A stretch of DNA of 64,000 nt, from positions 42,548,832 through 42,612,831 of the forward strand of contig CM043789.1 of the NCBI GenBank assembly GCA_023974075.1, in the 5' to 3' direction. Below are positions 1-11,200 of this stretch, piece by piece; position 1 is the first letter of the stretch, and each line of letters begins with the position of its first letter. Source of the stretch: Chaenocephalus aceratus. Its lineage: Eukaryota > Chordata > Actinopteri > Perciformes > Channichthyidae. The notes beneath the pieces are model-generated. The model had not been told where the DNA came from. It did not search any database and was given only the letters and a program-made list of their open reading frames with translations. The position numbers and the translations under genes are program-made.

Positions 1-137
1 ACTGATATACACCTGAACATCAGCAGGAGAGGACTCTTTAAAGTAGAGACACTACTAGATATACACCTGAACATCAGCAGGAGAGGACTCTTTAAAGTAG
101 AGACACTACATACTGATAACACCTGAACATCAGCAGA
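1..137. repeat. Short tandem repeat, unit about 55 bp, also dispersed
   Basis: Two full and one partial copy of a unit containing 'tacacctgaacatcagcag' and 'gaggactctttaaagtagag' stand head to tail. The same words recur near 23.4 kb, 45.95 kb and 52.35 kb, so this is one end of a dispersed repeat whose terminal unit sometimes becomes tandem. Its superfamily is not recognised. Confidence 0.75.
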
Positions 138-405
138 AAAATAAAGCAGAGAGAAAAAAGCTCGAAAAAGCAATTCAGAAACAGTAAAGTGGTGATTAGA
201 GAGTATTTGGGCCAGAGGAGGGCAGCATATTCAAACTTAGATTCAATCAAACGTCTGCAACAGTCAGCATCAGTTAAGACTTCCATCATTTCTGTCATGG
301 TCACAATCTCTCATGTCTTGTTCCACTCTTAAAAAATTGACAGTTCTCTTCCAGCGAGTGTATTTAGAGAAACGTAAAGATGTCCTCTGCTGTGTTTCTC
401 TGCAG

Positions 406-550
406 ACGTGTGGTTCCTGCCTCCTGCAGTTTGTCTCTTCTTCCTGCTTCTCATCCCGCTCTGGGTCATTATTGCCCGTCGCTCTCCACCAATCAGTGAA
501 GTCCTGAAGTCCGGCTGGCAGCCAGTCATCATGGCCATGTCCATCAGCAG
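406..550 (+). CDS. slc41a3: slc41a3-like exon 1 of 5 in the window
   Basis: The acceptor tttctctgcag ends at 405 and the donor AG|gtgagc begins at 551. The exon reads one hydrophobic segment ending [13 protein letters not shown] followed by [21 protein letters not shown], the start of the second MgtE-like domain. It is open throughout and ends in the middle of a serine codon completed by the next exon. Confidence 0.8.
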
Positions 551-3500
551 GTGAGCCCACCTGTGCTACTCAGAGGAGGGAAGTAGTGGAGTACAAATAC
601 TTTGTTACTGTACTTAAGTACATGTTTCTGGTATCAGTACTTTACTCCACTACTTATTTTTCTGACCACTTTTTACTTTCTACTTCTTACATGTTGAACT
701 CAAATACCTGTACTTTCTACTTCTCACATGTTGAACCCAAATACCTGAACTTTCTACTTCTTACATGTTGAACTCAAATACCTGTACTTTCTACTTCTCT
801 CATGTTGAACTCAAATACCTGTACTTTCTACTTCTTACACTTTGAACACAAATACCTGTACTTTCTACTTCTTACATGTTGAACCCAAATACCTGTACTT
901 TCTACTTCTTACATGTTGAACACAAATACCTGTACTTTCTACTTCTTACATGTTGAACACAAATACCTGAACTTCTACTTCTTACATGTTGAACACAAAT
1001 ACCTGTACTTTCTACTTCTTACATGTTGAACTCAAATACCTGTACTTTCTACTTCTCTCATGTTGAACTCAAATACCTGTACTTTCTACTTCTTACATGT
1101 TGAACACAAATACCTTTACTTTCTACTTCTTACATGTTGAACTCCAATACCTGTACTTTCTACTTCTTACATGTTGAACACAAATACCTGTACTTTCTAC
1201 TTCTTACATTTGAACACAAATACCTGTACTTTCTACTTCTTACATGTTGAACCCAAATACCTGTACTTTCTACTTCTTACATGTTGAACACAAATACCTG
1301 TACTTTCTACTTCTTACATTTTGAACACAAATACCTGTACTTTCTACTTCTTACATGTTGAACACAAATACCTGTACTTTCTACTTCTTATTTTGAACAC
1401 AAATACCTGTACTTTCTACTTCTTACATCTTGAACACAAATACCTGTACTTTCTACTTCTTACATGTTGAACACTAATACCTGTACTTTCTACTTCTTAC
1501 ATGTTGAACTCAAATACCTGTACTTTCTACTTCTCACATGTTGAACACTAATACCTGTACTTTCTACTTCTTACATGTTAAACACAAATACCTGTACTTT
1601 CTACGTCTTACATGTTGAACACTAATACCTGTACTTTCTACTTCTCACATGTTGAACACTAATACCTGTACTTTCTACTTCTCACATGTTGAACACTAAT
1701 ACCTGTACTTTCTACTTTTACATGTTGAACTCAAATACCTGTACTTTCTACTTCTTACATGTTAAACACAAATACCTGTACTGTATACTTCTTACATGTT
1801 GAACCCAAATACCTGTACTTTCTACTTCTTACATGTTGAACACAAATACCTGTACTTTCTACTTCTTACATGTTGAACACAAATACCTGTACTTTCTACT
1901 TCTTACATGTTGAACACAAATACCTGTACTTTATACTTCTCACATGTTGAACTCAAATACCTGTACTTTCTACTTCTTACATGTTGAACACATACCTGTA
2001 CTTTCTACTTCTTACATGTTGAACTCAAATACCTGTACTTTCTACTTCTCTCATGTTGAACACAAATACCTGTACTTTCTACTTCTCACATGTTGAACTC
2101 AAATACCTGTACTTTCTACTTTTACATGTTGAACACAAATACCTGTACTTTCTACTTCTTACATGTTGAACCCAAATACCTGTACTTTCTACTTCTTACA
2201 TGTTGAACACAAATACCTGTACTTTCTACTTCTTACATGTTGAAACACAAATACCTGTACTTTCTACTTCTTACATGTTGAACACAAATACCTGTACTTT
2301 CTACTTCTTACATGTTGAACACAAATACCTGTACTTTCTACTTCTTACATGTTGAACACAAATACCTGTACTTTCTACTTCTTACATGTTGAACACAAAT
2401 ACCTGAACTTTCTACTTCTTACATGTTGAACTCAAATACCTGTACTTTCTACTTCTTACATGTTGAACCCAAATACCTGTACTTTCTACTTCTTACATGT
2501 TGAACTCAAATACCTGTACTTTCTACTCTCACATGTTGAACTCAAATACCTGTACTTTCTACTTCTTACACGTTGAACCCAAATACCTGTACTTTCTACT
2601 TCTTACATGTTGAACCCAAATACCTGTACTTTCTACTTCTTACATGTTGAACCCAAATACCTGTACTTTCTACTTCTTACATGTTGAACTCAAATACCTG
2701 TACTTTCTACTTCTCACATGTTGAACTCAAATACCTGTACTTTCTACTTCTTACATGTTGAACTCAAATACCTGTACTTTCTACTTCTTACATGTTGAAC
2801 CCAAATACCTGTACTTTCTACTTCTTACATGTTGAACTCAAATACCTGTACTTTCTACTTCTTACATGTTGAACTCAAATACCTGTACTTTCTACTTCTC
2901 ACATGTTGAACTCAAATACCTGTACTTTCTACTTCTTACATGTTGATCTCAAATACCTGTACTTTCTATCTTACATGTTGAACACAAATACCTGTACTTT
3001 CTACTTCTTACATGTTGAACACAAATACCTGTACTTTCTACTTCTTACATGTTGAACTCAAATACCTGTACTTTCTACTTCCTCATTTCCCAAACAGCTG
3101 GTTCCTTTAGTCTGAATGTGTGTTTGGTGCGTGGTCATTATTCTTTAGAGTCATTGCGTGCCTATTGGTTGGAACACGATCCGTGTATCCATCACTTCCT
3201 GGTCTTCTCTAAAGAAGAGGGACCAATGGAAACGTTGTCATGTTGCTGTTGTTCAGCATGGAAACATTCATTAGCTAACAATGACATTATTGTTCTATTG
3301 ATATAAAGGGAGGTCAGGTACTCTTTAAAACAGCTGCTAGCTATGGGTACTTTTTACTGAAGTACACTTCAAAGCCTTTACTTTCACTTGAGTAAAGAAG
3401 TTTAGTCAGTACTTCTGTACTTCTACTTGAGTAAAGGATGTGTGTACTTTGCTACTTCCTCAACTAGAGCTGACACAATATCTTTATATTTATATACCAG

Positions 3501-4489
3501 ATGATTATTGTGGCCTCTTTCATTTTAATTGTTGAATCTCGTTTGGGAATGTTGCTGTTTTAGATCCAGATAAAGTATGTTGTCTTCTTCCAGTATTGGT
3601 GGTCTGATTCTGGACAAGACGGTGAGCAATCCAAACTTCGAAGGGATGGCCGTGTTCACTCCCGTCATCAACGGTGAGTATAGGATGACCTCCTCTATTG
3701 ATTTAACATTAACTCCTCTATGTATAAGCGTAATAAGTATAATACAAATACTTCATAAATGGTCAAAAATATGAAAAAAAGTTAAGTATGACAAAAGAGT
3801 CGGAATAAAGTTGGTCGAAAATATAATGAAGGATAAAAATAATGACAAATATATCATGAGAAAGTTCATAGTATAATATGTTGAAAATATCCTGAAAAAG
3901 TCATAGCACAGTTTACAACGTGATTATTTTGTTAAGGTAATAGTAGACAGGGTTCCCGCGGGGTCTTAAAAAGTCTTACATTTGATAATCAGAATTTAAG
4001 GCCTTAAAAACTAAAGTCTTGAATATGATCAAACAAATAAGAAAGGTCTTAAATATGATGGGATTTGAAAAGGTACTTCTGTGTTGCGATCGCCTAAATG
4101 TGTTTTGGGGGAAATGCAAACAATTTGTATTGAAATAAATCAACATGGAACCAGTAATCACTAACTTTGCATCCCCCGGCCCCTTATCGGAGAACACCCA
4201 GCTAGTAACCTAGCAACCAAGCTTCAGCGAGCGGCAGTCAGAAACCTTGGTATCTTCGAATCTACTTACAAATAAATACGGTGAAGTGTAAGTTCAACCG
4301 TATTTGGTTGGAAAACATCGAATTTAGTGCTCGGTTGAAACCAGTGGAGGGGACGTGTTTGACGCCCGCCGCACCTTTTGCAAACAAAAATATGTGGACG
4401 CTAAATACCGTAGTTAAACACCAATCACACAACAGCAACGATGAAAGATTGTAGCCAAGGCAGCAGAGCTCTGAATAGCTCTTGTCACC

Positions 4490-4520
<31 letters not shown>

Positions 4521-4542
4521 ACCACACCACACACACACCACA

Positions 4543-4573
<31 letters not shown>

Positions 4574-7500
4574 CACGTTCAGTGTTCATGTTCAGTCATC
4601 GTTCTTATGTTGAACGTGAATACATTTACTTTGAAAGTAATTATGGGACGTATTTCTTCTTTCATATTAACCTTCATCCTTTCTTGCCGTGAAATATGTC
4701 TATTCAAAGTGGTCTTAAAAAGTCTTACATTTGAGTTGGTGAAACCTGCAGGAACCCTGAGTATAGTATGTCAAGAAATTGTCACAGTAGTTGCTGATAT
4801 ATAAACACTAACACATGTCCCAGTATCTGCTTAAAACTGCACTATTGCTATATATATTGCTAAGTTAGTGATTAACTAAATGTTTTTTTCCATCTTGGCA
4901 GTCTTTCCTTTAACATGATACATTACTTGGATCCTATTTTAAATGGCGGACTTTTATTTGTACTTCGCATTGCTTTCACTCAGCTTAGTATATTAATACT
5001 TTTTCCACCACTGATTAAAAACTACATTGCATTTAAGCAGAAATGCATTAAGTGTTCAGTTGAAGGATCCTAATTTAAGAGACCTCAGGGGTGAAATTAG
5101 GACGATAACGTTGATTAATTAGGGTAAAGTAATATTGTTTAAGATGTAATCCTTTTAGCTGAAGCGGAAACAATTCAAGTAATTAATTAATTAATTAATT
5201 CTTCCACACGGTTAAAGCAAAGTGACATGTTTCCCTGCTCGATCCCACAGCGCTGGGACTTGGGGTTTTGGTGTTTCAACAGAACTTATCTTTGAAGACA
5301 TTCATAATTAGCTTCGTTATCATCAATAATGTCAACTGATGTAATGCAGAACCTGCTGGAGCATGCGGACGCCCAGCAGCTAATCCCATTGTAATTATTT
5401 AAAAGGGCCTCCAAATGTGGGGGTATTATTAAATCATGAGGTATTTAAGGACCCTCAGAGAGGCGTGGAGGAACAGATGAACCACAAAGCAGCATACTAA
5501 GCAGAGAGGAATTACAATGGAGGGCTTTACATGAACCACAGGTCTGATCCGAATGCCAACTATGTGTTAGCTCCCGTTAGCGTAGCATCTCTGCCAGCCT
5601 CAGTGCTACCAAAGACTCCTGCATTTTTCGCCGACCCCCCCGTACAGGAAGTGAATTTGCATTACAATACGGAGCTCTCTCCTCTCCTTTGGGACCAGAG
5701 CTGGAAGAGGTATTCAAATCCTTTCCTTAAATACAAAAGACTCAAATCTAAATCCGAATATGAATGCTTTATTCGTCCCACATCGGGTACATTTACAATA
5801 TTACCACGGCAGAGGGATAGTGCAGATAAAAGGGTTACAAAATAACAAGAGAGGCAAACGCGTGTGTAATTAAATCAAATAGAGAACAAGTATGTGAGCT
5901 TGCTCTAAGTGCGAGTAAAAGTCCTGAATTAAACATTTTACTTCAACAAATTGTATTTAAACCATCAAAATGTTAAGTACTCATTATGTAGAAAGCCTTT
6001 TTTTGTAGTGTGTTAATATTATAGTATGTTTTAGTCGCCCATTTCATCACTAAAGAATACCTGTTGCATTTAAGATAAGGTAAGAGGTACTTTATTGATC
6101 CCAAATAGGGAAATGTTTGCGTTGCAGCAGCAAAAAAACAACAATATAGTAGCTGCCTCAGGTAAGACAGCTTTTATGACTTGCTTGGAACAATCTTCAG
6201 CAAGAATTGAAACTGAGCATTCTCATTCCTCTGCATGTCTTTAAAGCTAGGCTAAATGAAATGCTTGCTGATACAATGGGCACGTGTAAATGTCTTTAAC
6301 TATAACTATGTATCCTGTAAATATAATGTATGATGTCCTTTATTGTTTCATGTGGAACCTATATGCTGCAGGTCTCCCTTGAAAAAGAGGTCTATGATCT
6401 CAATGGGACCAATCTGGTTAAATAAAGGTTTGAAATGAAATGAAAAAAACAAACCAAAACAAGGCATTGCACAGAAAGTAAAGAGTAGAAGAACACTACT
6501 AGAATTTAAACATCTCAAAATAGAATTAAAGGTCACCTATCATGCTATTTGTAGGCAATAGCACACTGTAGGTCTCAGATATATAAAAACATATGAAAAA
6601 CATGTTTATGAAGTGTTTTGCTCAAAATACCAAACAGATCATTCTAGCCATGCCTCACATCCCTCTGTTTCACTTCCTGTTTCTAAAGTGCTGATTTAGG
6701 AATAAAGCTTTAGGAGGGCTCTGAGCTCATGCGGGACCCGGCAGCTACCGTCTAAACTAAATGCTGCCGTGATGAAACGCCATATCATGGATTATCAAGG
6801 CTCTGAAACAGTCTGGAGCTCAAAGGCTTTCTCTCTTGCCGGTTATACCACAAGGTGAGTTCCTTTCTACTTCCTGCTTCTTCACACACATGCTCTCCAG
6901 TACAGGTTAGCTCTGAGTGCTAGCGATGCTAATGCAAACACCGACCATATTACGTCCAAAACAGTCGGGCATTGTTTCTGATAGCAACTTTCTGATTGGC
7001 CCGTGGGTCCACATTTCAGATATTACGTCATATCGGACGCAAATCTGGATCAGCTCCGTTGTTCCCCCGTTTTTAGAGATTTGGGTACGGAGGAAAAGAG
7101 AGAGGATTTTATTTCCTGACGCTGCGTGAGTTCCCTGACACACCGGGGACACATGTTGATGTAAAAAGACATTAAAAAGTGCATTTTGCCTGACAGGTCC
7201 CCTTTAAGCAGCATTACAAAGTAGAACATTGCGGAAGACCTTGAAGATAAAAAGAAATCTATGAACTTTGACAATAAAACACTATTGAAGGGCTTTAGAC
7301 ACGATATAAAGCAGGATATTATTTACATTAAGAGTGTAGGGAATGGAATATTACATTAAATGTAAATGTAAAATGTGTAAGTGTTGTAGTTCATTAATGT
7401 TGAGGACAGGTTACATACTTTACCTTGTAGATTATAGTATGGCGTCCTATTATGTGAGCGTATCATATTGTGATGTATGTCAAAGTTAACGAGCAAAGGG

Positions 7501-8246
7501 GCGACAGCAAGCAGCAACATGTAGTACAAAGCACTATATGTCCCTCTTAACGATGTGGTGTAAACGTGTACAATCTTTATCTTCATATATGAATACTAGA
7601 TAACTAAAGAAAATACTAAAGAAAAGTACTTCAAATGTCTGCTTTAAAAGGCCTATAATAACTTGAGTAATAACTTCTCAGCCAGAAACACTCAGTGCTT
7701 CAAAGCTCTGCAAACAAAGACATTTTGTTCTGCTGCTTTAATGAGATCAGCCTGAGGGGAGAGCCGTGATTCAAAGAATATGACACAACATCCACACTGC
7801 CTTTCCCAAGCATTCAGAGATTTAAAAAACAATATCTAAAGAGTGTTACATCACATTTCCTAGATTGACTACTCAGCCTTTCATTTGGCAAATATTAAAA
7901 CCCTCCTCTGAAAGCACTTATTTTCATTAAATCAAAAGTATTATATCTCTATCTTGACACCAAAGCGTCTCCTCTGTCCACCAGGGATGCTCCGATCGCA
8001 CATTTCGGGGCCGATCGCCGGAATCAGTATCGGCCGATACCGATCGAGTGGGCGGGGCCTAAATGGAAGATTTAAACATCACTTTAAATCTTCCATTTAA
8101 AGTGATGTTTAAACTCAGTTAATGCTCATTCTCTGGAGCTTCCACAAACAACAATCAACTTAATTATTACATTCAAATGATGTACGTTATTCAAGTTTAC
8201 ATTCACTTTGGAGAATAACACGGTGATGAGCGGAAGCGCTCTTTTC

Positions 8247-8285
<39 letters not shown>

Positions 8286-11200
8286 TCTCTCTCCTGACAG
8301 CCTGTCAGTATCTCATGCAGCTCACTGATCCAGTAATGAGTGACCCGACAGTGAAGAATAAATATATTTATAACTAGTGTAGCTTGTTCCAGAGGTAGAT
8401 CAAATAGCTAAGTGTGGTAGGTCTAACTCTTGTGTGTTTCGTCTCGCTCACCGGTCCGGCGGGTGGAGCTGCAGGATTTCTGCTTCACGTTGCATACCGC
8501 TATTTTACTGTCTTTTTCGGACACCTTAAAATACTGCCAGACCGGTGAAGCCATTTTGAAGCTTGTTTTGCCGCACACAGAGAAAAGTGTCATGTATTTT
8601 ACGTCATGCGATCGGCTCTCGCGATCGGCATGTTTAGAGAGCACCGATCGATCGGGGAGAGAGTGAGTATCGGCCGATCAATCGGAGCATCCCTACTGTC
8701 CACACTGCCAATCCAATCTTGAAATGAACTAGAAGTTGTTGTGGTTGTATTCTTAGTTTATTTAAAGGTCTCCTATCATGCAAAATGCACTTGTTGATGT
8801 CTTTTATACATAAATATGTGTCCCCGCCCCAGTGTGTCAGAAAACAAAACCCTCTCTCTTTTCCTCCGTACCAAGTATCTCGGTGTCGTGCTGACCACAA
8901 GCTCAGATGGGATGTTTGGTCTGAGAAAGTAAATGCTAAGTCTCAACAAAGAATGTTCCTTTTACGCTAATGATTGTCTTTTAACGTCGGCAACAGAACG
9001 GTGAAGATGTTTCATCTTGCTTTTATTGGAAGTGTGCTTTCCTTCGGCATCAGAAGCTGGTTCGGCAACGCCACTGAGGCTCAGACACAGTCAGTCAGAG
9101 GGCCGTAACGTTGTCCAGCAAAGTGTCAGGAATCTAACGTTCTGGTTCAGAAAGCTTGGACAAGGACAGAGTTTAAAAATGGCACACGATATTGTGAGTG
9201 ACCTGAGGGCGGAGACATCGTGCCCCTCTGTTGAAAAAGAACAGATCTCGGCTGTCTTTCGTCCCATAAGCCTTCAAACTCCTGAATCAATGATGGCTAG
9301 GACGCACTGTTTACCCAGCTGGTCTGTCACTGCCCCCCCCCCCCCCTCTCGCAAACGAGGGCCTAGGCCCCTTGTCATGTCTGCCGATATCTGTTTTTTG
9401 TATGTCTGTTATTTTTAATCTGTGTCTATGTTGTTGTCAGTGACGTATGTTTTATCTTTTTAAATGCCTTGTGATGTGCTGCAACCCATTTTCCCCTCGG
9501 GACAAATAAACAAATACTTACTACCCACATCTCTAAAAACGGGTGGACAACGGAGCTGATCCAGGTTTGCGTCCGATATGATGTAATATCTGAAATGTGG
9601 ACCCACGGCCCAATCAGAAGCGTCGCTATCAGAAACAATGCACGGCGTGTTTTGGACGTAATATGGTCTGTGTTTACATTAGCAAGCATCGCTAACACTC
9701 AGAGCTAACCTGTACTGGAGAGAGCATGTGTAAAGAAGCAGGAAATAAAGAAAGGAACTCACCTTGTGGTAAACCTGAGAGAGAAAAAGCATTTGGGCTC
9801 CAGACTGTTTCAGAAATAATCCTTGATGTGGTTTGGATGGTCCAGCATGAGCTACAGACCCAGAATCAGCACTTCTCTAACAGGGCTGAGATAGAGGGGT
9901 ATGAAGCATGGCTAGAGATGGGTGATCTGTTTGGTACTTTGAGTAACGGAGACTTTTAAATGTGTGTTTCGTTATTGATAAGTGCCACATGTGTCCATTC
10001 AAACAGGCGTAGGGGGAAATCTTTGCCATTCAAGCCAGCAGGATGTCCACGTACCTTCACTGCTGGACTGTTCCTGGATCTGTTCCCGTTACGATGAGTG
10101 GAAACTGTCCCGGACCCTTTGCTACCCTCTGCTCCTCAGGTCAGATATATACAATGTACAGAAGAAATACAGGTGTCCTTCATCAGGAGTTATGAATACA
10201 AAGCAGAGATGGCAAAAGTACACACATCCTTTACTCAAGTAGAAGTACAGATACTCGTGTTTTTAAAATACTCTTGTGATAGTAGAAGTACTGACTAAAC
10301 TTCTTTACTCAAGTGAAAGTAAAGAGGCTTTGAAGTGTCCTTCAGTAGAAAGTACCCATAACTAGCAGCTGCTTTAAAGAGTACCTGACCTCCCTTTATA
10401 TCAATAGAACAATAATGTCATTGTTAGCTAATGAATGTTTCCATGCTGAACAACGGCAACATGACAACGTTTCCATTGGTCCCTCTTCTTTAGAGAAGAC
10501 CAGGAAGTGATGGATACACGGATCGTGTTCAAATCAATAGGCACGCAGTGACTCTAAAGAATAATGACCACGCACCAAACACATTCAGACTAAAGGAACC
10601 AGCTGTTTGGGAAATGAGAGAAGTAGAAAGTACAGGTATTTGTGTTCAACATGTGAGAAGTAGAAAGTACAGGTATTTGTGTTCAACATGTAAGAGTAGA
10701 AGTACAGGTATTTGTGTTCAACATGTAAGAAGTAGAAAGTACAGGTATTGAGTTCAACATGTAAGAAGTAGAAAGTACAGGTATTTGAGTTCAACATGTA
10801 AGAAGTAGAAAGTACAGGTATTTGAGTCAACATGTAAGAAGTAGAAAGTACAGGTATTTGAGTTCAACATGTGAGAAGTAGAAAGTACAGGTATTTGAGT
10901 TCACATGTAAGAAGTAGAAAGTAAAAAGTCGTCAGAAAAATAGTAGTTGAGTAAAGTACTGATACCAGAAAAAATGTACTTAAGAACAGTAACGAAGTAT
11001 TTGTACTCCACTACTTCCCACCTCTGTACAAAAGGAATAAGCGAGTCAAACATGTAAGAGTTTTATTAATGTCACATCAATCAACACAACATGTAAAAGA
11101 CACAAACCTTTCCCGTAGCTAATTGTCATTAAAAGCAAGTTACAACATGTTTTTATATATATGTGATATTGTAGGTATTTTTGAACTTTTAATCCTCGGT

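Noticed and set aside
690..3078. Regular 37-bp repeats as a CRISPR array
   Set aside because: There are no unique spacers; repeats are contiguous, and the context is a eukaryotic transposon in an intron.
3948..4759. 8-bp target duplication around this hAT-type fragment
   Set aside because: ATAGTAGA on the left and AGTATAGT on the right do not match base for base.
5531..5845. 104-codon open frame as a gene
   Set aside because: No recognisable domain, no codon or splice evidence, and it lies in an slc41a3 intron.
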